64,000 bases of DNA from positions 499,501 to 563,500 of the forward strand of contig NZ_CP132311.1 of the NCBI RefSeq assembly GCF_030733845.1, given 5' to 3'. The translations under genes were made by a program, and so were the position numbers. Shown piece after piece: positions 15,745 through 24,176 of the stretch. The notes beneath the pieces are model-generated. The model was not told the DNA's origin, searched no databases, and saw only the letters and a program-made list of their open reading frames with translations. Source of the stretch: Shinella zoogloeoides (GTDB lineage Bacteria; Pseudomonadota; Alphaproteobacteria; Rhizobiales; Rhizobiaceae). Position 1 is the first letter of the stretch. Each line of letters begins with the position of its first letter.

Positions 15745-16665
15745 TCAGCCTGCGCGGGTCGGGCGATCCATCACCCGCTTGCCCATCAGGCTGGCAACAA
15801 GATCGACGAGGAGCTTTGCGGTCTTGCCGCGCTCGTCGAGGAACGGGTTGAGCTCGACGATGTCGAGGCTCGTCACCAGGTCGCTGTCATGGAGCATTTC
15901 CATGATGAGGTGCGCCTCGCGGAACGTCGCCCCGCCCGGCACCGTGGTGCCGACGGCCGGCGCGATATCCGGCTCCAGGAAATCGACGTCGAAGCTCACA
16001 TGCAGCAGCCCGTTGACGGCGCTGACGCGCTCCAGGAACGTGCGCACGAGGACGGCGACGCCATGCTCGTCGATCACGCGCATGTCGTGCACGGTAATGC
16101 CGGTTTTGCGGATCGCGGCCTGCTCGGCGGGATCGACGCTGCGAATGCCGATCATGCAGACGTTTTCCGTCGGCACGGCATGGGCGAGCGCGGGGAAGTA
16201 GCCGTCGAAGCCGGTCTGGCCGGTATAGTAGGAGACGGGCGTGCCGTGCAGGTTGCCGCTGACGGTCGATTCAAGGCTGTGGAAGTCGGTGTGTGCATCC
16301 AGCCAGAGCACGAAGAGCGGCCGGCCGAGTTCGGCGGCGCGCCGTGCGAGACCCGGAACGGTGCCCGCCGATATGGCGTGGTCGCCGCCGAGGAAGATCG
16401 GCATGCCGGCCTTGCTGTGCTCGTAGGCGGCAGCAGACAGCGCCTCCACCCAGGCGACCGTCTCGCCGAGATGGTGCACCGCCGCGTTCGGATGCGGCAT
16501 CTCCTCGAAGGCGCGGGGAACGAGGTTGCCGGTATCCTTCACCGTGTGGCCCAGTTCCTCCAGCGCCGTGTGAAGGCCGGCGATGCGCAGGGCGCTTGGG
16601 CCCATCTCGCAGCCGAGTTGTCCCGCACCGATTTGCAGGGGCGCTCCGATCAGCGTGCACTCCAT
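15745..16665 (-). CDS. rocF: Arginase
   Basis: A 306-residue ureohydrolase. All manganese-ligand motifs are present: GGDHAISAGT, DAHTDFH and SFDVDFLEPDIAP. The enzyme hydrolyses L-arginine to ornithine and urea in the cytoplasm. The start at 16665 (MECTLIGAP) is preceded by gggag; a longer open frame to 16875 crosses the promoter and the opposing regulator and is not credible. First gene of the arginase-ocd operon, divergent from an Lrp/AsnC regulator 119 bases away. Confidence 0.93.
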   Translation of the reverse strand: MECTLIGAPLQIGAGQLGCEMGPSALRIAGLHTALEELGHTVKDTGNLVPRAFEEMPHPNAAVHHLGETVAWVEALSAAAYEHSKAGMPIFLGGDHAISAGTVPGLARRAAELGRPLFVLWLDAHTDFHSLESTVSGNLHGTPVSYYTGQTGFDGYFPALAHAVPTENVCMIGIRSVDPAEQAAIRKTGITVHDMRVIDEHGVAVLVRTFLERVSAVNGLLHVSFDVDFLEPDIAPAVGTTVPGGATFREAHLIMEMLHDSDLVTSLDIVELNPFLDERGKTAKLLVDLVASLMGKRVMDRPTRAG

Positions 16666-16784
16666 GATGTACTCCCGTTTGTTTTCCCCGACTCTAGAAG
16701 CGCCGGATGGCAGAATGAATATTGAATTTTGGCATGTCGGAATAGCATATTGATCATATTGGCAAGCGTGGGAGCCAAATTGGC
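16666..16784. promoter_or_regulatory. Divergent arginase/Lrp control region
   Basis: This 119-bp region is AT-richer than its surroundings. It contains three ttggca repeats (near 16729, 16759 and 16780) and an interrupted palindrome gcatattgatcatattggc near 16745-16763. Such loosely palindromic AT-rich boxes are typical Lrp/AsnC targets, suggesting arginine- or ornithine-responsive control of both genes. Confidence 0.45.
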
Positions 16785-17222
16785 ATGGACGAACTGGACC
16801 AGAAGATCGTGACGCTGCTGCGCGGCAACGGACGCCGCAGCGTTTCGGACCTTGCGATCGAAGCCGGCGCGTCACGGGCGACCGTGCGGGCGCGCATCGA
16901 GCGGATGGAGGAGGACGGCACCATCCTCGGCTATACGGTGATGCTGCGCGCCGATGCCCTGGAGGATGTGGTTCGCGGGGTGATGATGATCGAGATCGAG
17001 GGTCATGTGACCGATCGCGTCATCCGGACGCTGGGCGGCTTTGCGGAGATTTCGCAGATCCATACGACGAACGGCCGATGGGACCTGCTGGTTGAGCTCA
17101 GCGCCTCGAGTCTCACCGAGTTCGACGCGGTGCTGCGCAAGATCCGCCTCGTTCCCGGCATCACCGGGAGCGAGACGAGCCTTCTCCTGTCGACGCCGCG
17201 GTCGACGAAGGCAAAGCTGTAG
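16785..17222 (+). CDS. Lrp/AsnC-family transcriptional regulator
   Basis: A 145-residue protein with the AsnC-type helix-turn-helix (DELDQKIVTLLRGNGRRS, LAIEAGASRATVRARIERM) and the RAM ligand-binding domain (MMIEIEGHV, IHTTNGRWDLLVELS). It is divergent from the arginase-ocd operon, as is common for arginine-catabolism activators in rhizobia, and so is the probable regulator of that operon. It ends 10 bases from the opposing membrane-protein gene. Confidence 0.9.
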   Translation: MDELDQKIVTLLRGNGRRSVSDLAIEAGASRATVRARIERMEEDGTILGYTVMLRADALEDVVRGVMMIEIEGHVTDRVIRTLGGFAEISQIHTTNGRWDLLVELSASSLTEFDAVLRKIRLVPGITGSETSLLLSTPRSTKAKL

Positions 17223-17232
17223 CCGGTGTTTG

Positions 17233-18339
17233 CTACTTCCAGCTCTGATAGTCGGCGGCCGTGCAGCCGAAGGGGGCCAGGCCATCGCCGAAGCGCTTCT
17301 GCAACTGGTCGCAGCCCCAGCGGTTGAGGGCCTCCGGCATCATGTTGTTGATGTCCATTCCCGGCGAATTGTACTGCGAGGGCGCGCTGGTCACGTACCA
17401 GAGCCAGTAGCCGAAAAAGCCGCCGACGATGAGCGCGAGGACAAGGAAGAACAGGCCGAGCCGCCGTGCGAACGAAAGACCCTTCTTTGCCGGGGCCGTG
17501 AGCGGTGCTGCCATCGGCTGGCCGCCGGCAGAGGATGCGGCTGCCAGGATCGGGGCGAGGGCTTCGGCGCGTTCCTGCTCGGTCATCTCGATGCGCTCCA
17601 GGCGATCGTCGAGAAGAACCGGCAGGGAGGTGTCGCCATGCCAGACCGCCAGCGCAACAGCGTTGCTGCCGGCATCGCCGACGATGATCGGTTCCTGCCC
17701 GGCCTCGAACCGGGTAAAGGCGACGCGCTTGGTCTTCCGCTCGCTCACCCGGTCGGCATAGGTGATCGCCAGGCGGTTGCGCTTGTTGTCGACCGCGGTG
17801 ATTTCGACCGGGACCGGCGTGAGGACAGCCGGATGTTTTAACTGCCCGCGCACACGCAGGATGCGCAGGGCAAGGAAGATCATCACCAGCGACCCGCCGC
17901 CGAGCAGAACGGCGAAGACGGCCAGCGTGACGATCCGGTTCCACAGCATGTCGAGGCCGAGGCTGATCGTGGCGAGGTCCGGCTTGTCGGCGGAAATCAC
18001 GAGGCCCGTCTCATAGTCGCCGGAGTGGAAGTCGACGAACATGATCTCGACGTCCTTCTCATAGCGTTGGCCGCCGTGCTCATAGGCGAGATCGACCTCG
18101 CAGGTCGTGAAGACGGCCTTGCGCGTCTTGCAGCTGCCGTTGATGTCGCCGTTCTCGATGACGAGCGGATTCTGGCTGATCTTGTAGTCGCGCAGGATCC
18201 CCGGTCCCTCGGCCACCACCATGAAGACGGCGATCGCCAGGAGGATCGGCGTGGAGAAGTAGTAGGCGAGCGGCGTGGAGATAACCCCGCGCTTCAAGGT
18301 GAGAGGACGGGTGGGAAGCTTGATGGTGGGAAATGCCAT
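17233..18339 (-). CDS. Uncharacterised membrane protein with three transmembrane segments
   Basis: A 368-residue protein not assigned to a family. Hydrophobic segments lie at about residues 24-43, 133-157 and 287-310. Between the first two is a periplasmic-looking domain with two cysteines (GSCKTRKAVFTTCEVDLAYEHGG). A cytoplasmic DUF3592-like region (residues 160-285) follows, and the C-terminus is a short domain with two cysteines (WGCDQLQKRFGD, FGCTAADYQSW). The layout recalls DUF3592-type envelope proteins, but this is a weak impression. It is monocistronic and convergent with the Lrp-type gene. Confidence 0.75.
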   Translation of the reverse strand: MAFPTIKLPTRPLTLKRGVISTPLAYYFSTPILLAIAVFMVVAEGPGILRDYKISQNPLVIENGDINGSCKTRKAVFTTCEVDLAYEHGGQRYEKDVEIMFVDFHSGDYETGLVISADKPDLATISLGLDMLWNRIVTLAVFAVLLGGGSLVMIFLALRILRVRGQLKHPAVLTPVPVEITAVDNKRNRLAITYADRVSERKTKRVAFTRFEAGQEPIIVGDAGSNAVALAVWHGDTSLPVLLDDRLERIEMTEQERAEALAPILAAASSAGGQPMAAPLTAPAKKGLSFARRLGLFFLVLALIVGGFFGYWLWYVTSAPSQYNSPGMDINNMMPEALNRWGCDQLQKRFGDGLAPFGCTAADYQSWK

Positions 18340-18472
18340 GATCTACCTGAAAAAATATGTCGTCTATCGTGCGTATCTGCACGTTGGAGACGGCGGTAGC
18401 CACCCTTTCATTCGAAAAAATTTGCGTAGTGCAGCGCGTCCTAGGTGGGGGCAGGGATAGATTTGCCCGCGC

Positions 18473-21457
18473 CTAGAACTTCACCAGCAGGTTCGCCTGT
18501 GCAGCGTTCGACCGCAGGCCTTCGGCGAATTCGCCCGAATAGGTCAGCGTAAGGCGGGTGGATTTGGAGAGCTTGGCGGAGACGCCGGCCTTTACCACCA
18601 CCGCGTCGCGCGGCATCGCCACCCCTTCGATGAGGAAGGGTGTGCCGCCCGCGAAGGCGAAGCGGGAGGATGGCGTCAGGTCGCCGGCGGCGTGCCGCCA
18701 GCCCAGCATGCCCGAGAGGGTGACGGGCAGGCCGTCCGTCGGCAGGTCCGCCGACCAGCGCAGACCCACGGTCGATATCGCCACATCGTCCGAACTGCCG
18801 GCCGCCGACAATGCCGCAGCACCGCCGCCTTCGCTGAAGTCGTCCGTACGGAGATTGACATAGGCAAGGTTGGCGAAGGGCTGGAGCGTGACGTCGTCCA
18901 TATCGAACGTCCAGGAAACATCCCCGAAAACCTGCATGGTGGCGCTGGCATAGTCTCCCGTCAGCCGATCGGCGAAGGTGCCGAAGGCGACGTCGCGCCG
19001 GACCGATGCGTCGTTCCGGCTGTAGAGCGCGCCACCGGTTATATCGAGCGGCCCGACGTTGCCGGAAGCGTAGAGCCCGACATGGTAGGAATCCGCGTCC
19101 GCCTGCGGTTGCAGGGATAGATGGCTGTAGCCGACCAGGCCGCCGAGGCGCCATTGGTCGGAAACGACGGCATCCGCCCCGAACACGCCGCCGGCAACGC
19201 GGCTCTCGATGCCCTTGGCATTGCCGTCGTCCGAGAAGCGGTTTGCGGCAAGGAAGCCGGACGTCCAGAACGTCAGCGCTTCGCCCTGTGCGGAACGCCG
19301 CTCGCCGGACGTGGTCATCCGGTCGAGGATCGCCTCGCGCGGGAAACGGCTCTCCCAAAGCAATTCGCTCTTCAGGGAGGCGTGGACCTCGCCGCTTAGC
19401 TGCGGGAACGCGCCGGCGGCGCTTTGCGCGTCGAGCGGCAGAACGGCCAGGAAGAGCGGATTCGTCGCCCCGAGGGATTCGACGGCGGCTGCGGTCGCGC
19501 GGCCGTTCGCGGTTTCCGCGATGTCGGAGAACCGCACATCGTTGCGGTCGAGCGCCAGATCGATACTCGTCGCGCCATAGGTCAGCGTCGGCGACAGGAA
19601 GGCGAAGTCGCTCGCAATGCTGTCGAAGGTGCCGGTGATGCTGCCGGCGGTCAGGATCGTGTAGTCGTTGGTCAGGCCGTAGCTGCCGCTTGCGGCGCGA
19701 AGTTCCAGCGTGCCGCCGTCGATGACGAGCGCACCGGATGCGTTCACCCGGTCGGAAAGCCCAGGAGCACCGATCTCGACCTCGTAAATCGATCCGGACC
19801 GGAATGTCACGTCCCCGTTGACGGCCAGCGTCTGGATGCCCGGCCCGGGCGAAAGCACGCCGCCCGCATTGACGGTCAGCCCGCCGGCAACGCCGCTGCC
19901 GGTCAGGAGGCCGCCGTCGAAGATGTCGATCACGCCCGCGACCGTCCCCTGGTTGGTGAACGTGCCGCCCGTGACGGTTGCCGTCCCGCCGATCGTGCCG
20001 GTGTTGGAGAAGGTGCCGCCGGTGTTGACCAGCGCGGCGATCGTCCCGTCACTGGCGGCATCGCCGGCATTGGTGACGGAGCCTGCCGTTGCCCCGCCAT
20101 TGTTGGTGAAGGTCCCTTGCGCGCCGACATCGACGTCGGCCAGTGCCGCATTGTTGACGACGGTGCCGCCGCGGATCGTCGTCGTGCCGGCGACCGTGCC
20201 GCCACCATTGTTCGTGAAGGTTCCGGCATCGTTCTCGAGGGCGGCGATCGTCCCCGCATTCGAGACGGTCCCGGCATTCCGGATCGTGCCGGCCGTCGCG
20301 CCGCTGTTGTTGACGAAGGCCGCCGCCGCGGCGACGTCCGCGTCGGTGATGACGAAGTTGTTCGTCACGGTCCCGCCGGAAACTGTCGTTTTCCCGGTGA
20401 TCGTGCCGCCGGCATTGTTGGTGAAGCTTCCTGCCGTATTGGTCAGCGAGGCGAGCGAACCGGCATTCGAGGCATTGCCGGCATTGGTGATCGCACCGGC
20501 GGTGGCGCCGCTAGTGTTGGTGAAGGTGCCGGCCGCACCGACATCGACGTCGGCAAGGCTCGCATTGTTGGTGACGCTGCCGCCGGCAACCGTCGTTTCG
20601 CCGGTCACCTCGCCGCCGAAATTGTTGGTGAAGGTGCCGGCATCGTTCTGAAGCGAGCCGATCGTGCCGGCATTGGAGACGGTGCCGGAATTGCGGACCG
20701 CGCCGGCCGTCGCGCCGTTGTTGTTGACGAAGGCCGCCGCGGCCGCGACATCGGCATCGGTGATGACGAAGTTGTTCGTCACGGTGCCGCCCGAAACCGT
20801 CGTCTTTCCGGTGATCGTGCCGCCGGTATTGTTGGTGAAGTTGCCCGCCGTATTGGTCAGGGCATCGAGCGTGCCGGTATTGTTGGCGGTGCCGGCATTG
20901 GTGAGCGTGCCGGCGGCAGCCCCGCTGTTGTTGACGAACGTGCCGCCTGCGGAGACGGCGACGTCGCCGACCGTGCCATTGTTGGACAGCGATGTCGCCG
21001 TGCCGACCGCGGCGCTGCCGAGCGTGCCGTTCACCGTGACGTTTCCGCTGTCGAGCGTCAGCTTGCCATTGAGCGTGCCGTCGACGAACAGGTTGCCGCC
21101 GTCGAGATCGACGTCTGAATTCAGCACGCCGCCGGCATTGATGCCGATGCTGCCCGATTGGATCGTGCTGCCGTTCGTCACGGTCAGCGCGCCCGTATTG
21201 CCGATCGTGACATTGCCGCCGTCGACGCCCAGCGTGCCGATCGTGATGTCGTTCGTCACCTGCGGGGAACCGGTGTCCACAACCGCGGCGTCGCCGGCTT
21301 CCGGCAAGGCGGGGTTCCAGTTCGCCCCGTTGCTGAATTCGTTGTCCGCGCTGCCCGTCCATACGGACTGGGCGAGGGAGGGCATGGTCAGGGCGAGGGA
21401 GGCCAGAGCCGTGAACAGCCCGAGACGACGGGAACCCGGAAGCAGTTGCTTCATCAT
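18473..21457 (-). CDS. Autotransporter outer-membrane protein with a repeat passenger
   Basis: About 994 residues. The signal peptide is residues 1-31 (LGLFTALASLALTMPSLAQS). The passenger (about 32-640) consists of Asn/Gly/Thr-rich beta-helix-forming repeats. A linker and a C-terminal autotransporter barrel occupy about 720-994 (FWTSGFLAANRFSD, GVFGADAVVSDQWRLGGLVGY, FANLAYVNLRTDDFSE), ending in LLVKF with the terminal Phe recognised by the BAM machinery. The passenger contains AIDA-like GG-x-V/T-x-N units in tandem 69-residue modules. The start is a double ATG at 21457/21454 that opens the signal peptide; an extended frame to 21520 would place 21 extra residues before it. Likely surface adhesin or biofilm factor, monocistronic. 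No protease or lipase motif is seen in the passenger. Confidence 0.88.
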   Translation of the reverse strand: MMKQLLPGSRRLGLFTALASLALTMPSLAQSVWTGSADNEFSNGANWNPALPEAGDAAVVDTGSPQVTNDITIGTLGVDGGNVTIGNTGALTVTNGSTIQSGSIGINAGGVLNSDVDLDGGNLFVDGTLNGKLTLDSGNVTVNGTLGSAAVGTATSLSNNGTVGDVAVSAGGTFVNNSGAAAGTLTNAGTANNTGTLDALTNTAGNFTNNTGGTITGKTTVSGGTVTNNFVITDADVAAAAAFVNNNGATAGAVRNSGTVSNAGTIGSLQNDAGTFTNNFGGEVTGETTVAGGSVTNNASLADVDVGAAGTFTNTSGATAGAITNAGNASNAGSLASLTNTAGSFTNNAGGTITGKTTVSGGTVTNNFVITDADVAAAAAFVNNSGATAGTIRNAGTVSNAGTIAALENDAGTFTNNGGGTVAGTTTIRGGTVVNNAALADVDVGAQGTFTNNGGATAGSVTNAGDAASDGTIAALVNTGGTFSNTGTIGGTATVTGGTFTNQGTVAGVIDIFDGGLLTGSGVAGGLTVNAGGVLSPGPGIQTLAVNGDVTFRSGSIYEVEIGAPGLSDRVNASGALVIDGGTLELRAASGSYGLTNDYTILTAGSITGTFDSIASDFAFLSPTLTYGATSIDLALDRNDVRFSDIAETANGRATAAAVESLGATNPLFLAVLPLDAQSAAGAFPQLSGEVHASLKSELLWESRFPREAILDRMTTSGERRSAQGEALTFWTSGFLAANRFSDDGNAKGIESRVAGGVFGADAVVSDQWRLGGLVGYSHLSLQPQADADSYHVGLYASGNVGPLDITGGALYSRNDASVRRDVAFGTFADRLTGDYASATMQVFGDVSWTFDMDDVTLQPFANLAYVNLRTDDFSEGGGAAALSAAGSSDDVAISTVGLRWSADLPTDGLPVTLSGMLGWRHAAGDLTPSSRFAFAGGTPFLIEGVAMPRDAVVVKAGVSAKLSKSTRLTLTYSGEFAEGLRSNAAQANLLVKF
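20020..20920 (-). repeat. Tandem 69-codon repeats within the autotransporter passenger
   Basis: The coding strand holds about four to five copies of a 207-bp unit. Copies two units apart are nearly identical: the text around 20343-20408 recurs around 20757-20823, a spacing of 414 bp (138 codons). Each unit reads FTNN-x-GG-x-TG-TTV-GG-x-VTNN ... DVD/DAD ... NN-GATAG ... NAG-x-SNAG. This allows unequal recombination and length variation. Confidence 0.8.
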
Positions 21458-21697
21458 TGATCGACCAATGCTTAGCGAACGCCGCCATACATCGGCGGAA
21501 TAGATCCAATCCCTACCCAAACATGGTTAATGAATGCCTACGCGGTACGCGCTTGCCCCGCCGGGTTCCCGAAGACCGCGTCCGATCTGCCGGTGAATGT
21601 GGCGCTCTCCATCGGCACCGATGTCCTCGTGATGGTTGCTGCATGGAACTTATCCCCGGCAGGATAGTTACGACTCGGTCAAAACCGGGAGGCTATC

Positions 21698-21949
21698 ATG
21701 AAGAAGATCATCCTTATCGCCTGCATGGGTCTGTCCCTGGCGGCTTGCACGGCAACCGAACGGGGCGCCGGCGTGGGCGCAGCGACGGGCGCGGTCGTGG
21801 GCGGCGTTGCGACGGGCAATGTGCGCGGCGCTGCCGTTGGCGCGGCGGTCGGCGGCGTGGCCGGGGCGCTGATCGGCAATGTCGCCGAACAGCCGGGCCA
21901 GTGCTACTACCGCGACCGCTACGGCAGGCGTTATATCGACCGCTGCTGA
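21698..21949 (+). CDS. Small glycine-zipper outer-membrane lipoprotein
   Basis: An 83-residue precursor with lipoprotein signal LIACMGLSLAAC; the lipidated cysteine is residue 17. The mature part has an alternating Gly/Ala zipper (GAGVGAATGAVVGGVATG, then GAAVGAAVGGVAGALIGN), as in YMGG-like glycine-zipper lipoproteins such as Lpp/PcP/SlyB relatives, and ends with YYRDRYGRRYIDRC. GGGAGG lies five bases before the ATG. A clear terminator follows at 22062-22090, so it is transcribed alone. Envelope role, exact function unknown. Confidence 0.85.
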   Translation: MKKIILIACMGLSLAACTATERGAGVGAATGAVVGGVATGNVRGAAVGAAVGGVAGALIGNVAEQPGQCYYRDRYGRRYIDRC

Positions 21950-22061
21950 AGTCGGCCGGCTCGAAGACCGGCACAAGGAATGACCTCGCGGGCCGGCGGC
22001 GGCTCGGGCTGGGAACCAATCCTCGCTGATCGCCGTTTCTCCCGCGCACTGATGTTCCCGG

Positions 22062-22090
22062 CGCCCCGCCTGTGAGCGGGGCGTCCTTTT
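22062..22090 (+). terminator. Rho-independent terminator
   Basis: A perfect 8-bp stem, cgccccgc / gcggggcg, with a 6-base loop, followed by tcctttt. It closes the transcript of the glycine-zipper lipoprotein gene. The next small gene starts only 15 bases after it. Confidence 0.85.
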
Positions 22091-22104
22091 GTTCGAGGAT
22101 CGCA

Positions 22105-22338
22105 ATGAACGCACATATATCATCGCCGAAGGGGCGGTCGCCGGCCGCGTACACATTGCGCGAACGCTGTCAGGCCATCCAGGGCGCCGTGCGCGATCTG
22201 GCCGATCAGGCGATTGCCGACGGCTTCGCGCCGGATGCGGCTTGCAAGATCATCGAGGACGCAGCCCGCCGGCATGCGCGGGCGGACCAGCCGCTTAGCG
22301 GCCGCAAGCGTCTTTCCTTCTCGCCCGTCCCGTTCTGA
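22105..22338 (+). CDS. Small hypothetical protein, 77 residues
   Basis: ATG 22105 follows gagg at a good distance and gives a 77-residue soluble, helix-rich protein (LRERCQAIQGAVRDLADQAI, ACKIIEDAARRHARAD). A GTG at 22072 lies inside the upstream terminator stem and is not a credible start. The family is not recognised. The stop overlaps the ribosome binding site of the following 48-residue ORF (ctgaggat), so the two are probably co-translated. Confidence 0.6.
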   Translation: MNAHISSPKGRSPAAYTLRERCQAIQGAVRDLADQAIADGFAPDAACKIIEDAARRHARADQPLSGRKRLSFSPVPF

Positions 22339-22349
22339 GGATCGCCTGC

Positions 22350-22496
22350 ATGCGCGCCAGATCGAACCTCATAGGAATGTCGCTCCTCGCGACCTTCATC
22401 GTCATTTTCGGCTCGATCTTGAGCATGGCGCTGTTTTCGGAGGGTCGGCAGCCGGAGGCCGTGAGCATCGATGCGCTGGCCACCCCGACGCAGTGA
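22350..22496 (+). CDS. 48-residue single-pass membrane micro-protein
   Basis: ATG 22350 is preceded by gagg ten bases upstream, overlapping the stop of the previous gene. The product has one hydrophobic segment (LIGMSLLATFIVIFGSILSMALF, about residues 7-29) after a short basic N-terminus (MRARSN) and a polar C-terminal tail, which predicts an inner-membrane protein with its tail outside. Function unknown. It lies 72 bases upstream of the phospholipase D gene and might belong to that transcript. Confidence 0.5.
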   Translation: MRARSNLIGMSLLATFIVIFGSILSMALFSEGRQPEAVSIDALATPTQ

Positions 22497-22568
22497 TCGC
22501 AGCGGCAATCGTTCCGGGGCTTCGCGCCGATCGGGAACCAAAACCGTTTCCGCGAATTCCCGCGCTGG

Positions 22569-24176
22569 ATGAGCGACTTCACCAGACAAGGCGGTAAAAG
22601 AGTGCGAAACGAAACGTTCCCGTTGCACGGCATTGATAGCGACACTTTTTCCCCCATCGTCCGGCCCGGCCGCAATGCCTGGCGCGTGGCGAGGGCCGAC
22701 CGGCTGCGCGTGCTCGTCGACGGCCAAGCCTATTTCCAGGCGCTCGAGGGCGTGCTGGAGCAGGCGCGCAAGAGCGTGTGGATCATCGGCTGGGACTTCA
22801 ATCCGGATATTCCCATCCGGCCCGAAGAACCGGGCTCGCCGACGCTCGGCGCCTATCTTTTGAAGCTTGTGGAGGAGCGGCCGGAGCTCACCATCCGCGT
22901 GCTCATCTGGGCGATGGGGCCGGTCTATTCCGGCAAGTCGCTGAAGATGTTCCGCAAGCGGCGCTGGTCCTCCCACCCGCGCATCGTGCTTGCCTTCGAC
23001 AGCCGCCATCCGCTCCGCGGCTCGCATCACCAGAAGTTGGTCGTGGTGGACGATAGCGTCGCCTTCGCCGGCGGCATCGATCTTACCGCCAAGCGCTGGG
23101 ACACGACCGATCACCGGGTCGACGATCCCCGCCGCATCCTGCCCTCGGGCGCGCGCTACGAGCCGGTGCACGACATGCAGGTGGCGCTGGAAGGTGAGGC
23201 GGCGCGGGCTGCCGGCGACATTGCGCGCCGGCGCTGGCTGTTCGCCACCGACGAGACCGTGGCGGCAGATGACGGGCTGGCGCATGTCCGCCTGGCCGGA
23301 ACGGCCGTGGACATGGTGAAGGTGGATGTCGCCTTCGCCCGCACCGAGCCGGCGATCCGCGGCCATGAAGCCGCGACCGAGGCGATGGACCTCACCATCG
23401 CCGCCCTCAAGTCCGCCCGCCGGCACATCTATATAGAAAGCCAGTATTTCGCCTCCAAAAAGGTCTGCGACGTGCTCTGCGAAAAGCTTGCCGAGCCCGA
23501 TGGCCCGGAGGTGGTGGTCATCTCGACGCTGAGTTCGCACGGCACCATCGAGCGCCTGGTGCTGGGCGCCAACCGCGACCGGTTCGTCCGGCGCCTCAGC
23601 CAGTGCGACAGGCATGGCCGCATGCGCGCCTTCTATCCCGTCGTGCCCAAGCCGGACGGCACGGAGCAGGAGATCATCATTCATTCCAAGCTGGTCATCG
23701 TGGACGATGCGTTCATGCGTGTCGGCTCCTCGAACCTCAATCAGCGCAGCGAGGGGCTCGACACGGAACTCGACGTGGCGATCGAGGCGCGAACGGATGC
23801 CGAGCGCCAGGCCATCCTCGCGCTGCGCGACAGGCTGCTGGCGGAACATCTGGAAGCGGACCCGCAAGCGTTCGGCGCGGCCGTCCGGGCTGACGGCCTG
23901 CTCGGTAAAACGATCGATGCCTTCAATACGCATGCCCGAGGCCTGCGACCCTTCCGGGACGCGCGCGGCAAGGGCGCCGTGGCGTCGGTCATGGGAACCG
24001 GGCTCGTCGATCCGATCGCGCCCTGGTGGCCGATTTCGGCCTTGCCGGGCATTGCGCGATCCTTCCTGCGTCGTCAGCTTGCACGGTTGCTGAGGCCTGC
24101 CTCCTCGTTCCGTCCGAGCAAGGCCTCGCTGGCGAGCAGCAAGACGAGCCCCAGCGGCAGCGGGATGAAGAAGTAG
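22569..24176 (+). CDS. Phospholipase D / cardiolipin synthase-like protein with two HKD motifs
   Basis: A 535-residue protein with two PLD catalytic motifs: HHQKLVVVDD (His154, Lys156) and IHSKLVIVDD (His372, Lys374), each with the downstream Asp and a GG or GSSN element. The layout is like ClsB/ClsC-type cardiolipin synthases or PLDc_2 proteins. It has no clear N-terminal membrane anchor. It probably transfers phosphatidyl groups or hydrolyses phospholipids at the membrane. Neighbours are an LPG-synthase-TM protein and an endonuclease/phosphatase-family protein, the same three families as E. coli ybhN, clsB and ybhP. The last 34 codons overlap the 3' end of the opposing gene. Confidence 0.88.
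   Translation: MSDFTRQGGKRVRNETFPLHGIDSDTFSPIVRPGRNAWRVARADRLRVLVDGQAYFQALEGVLEQARKSVWIIGWDFNPDIPIRPEEPGSPTLGAYLLKLVEERPELTIRVLIWAMGPVYSGKSLKMFRKRRWSSHPRIVLAFDSRHPLRGSHHQKLVVVDDSVAFAGGIDLTAKRWDTTDHRVDDPRRILPSGARYEPVHDMQVALEGEAARAAGDIARRRWLFATDETVAADDGLAHVRLAGTAVDMVKVDVAFARTEPAIRGHEAATEAMDLTIAALKSARRHIYIESQYFASKKVCDVLCEKLAEPDGPEVVVISTLSSHGTIERLVLGANRDRFVRRLSQCDRHGRMRAFYPVVPKPDGTEQEIIIHSKLVIVDDAFMRVGSSNLNQRSEGLDTELDVAIEARTDAERQAILALRDRLLAEHLEADPQAFGAAVRADGLLGKTIDAFNTHARGLRPFRDARGKGAVASVMGTGLVDPIAPWWPISALPGIARSFLRRQLARLLRPASSFRPSKASLASSKTSPSGSGMKK

Noticed and set aside
20020..20920. CRISPR-like array
   Set aside because: The regular repeats are in frame, encode Asn/Gly-rich protein text and have no unique spacers; they are part of the autotransporter gene.
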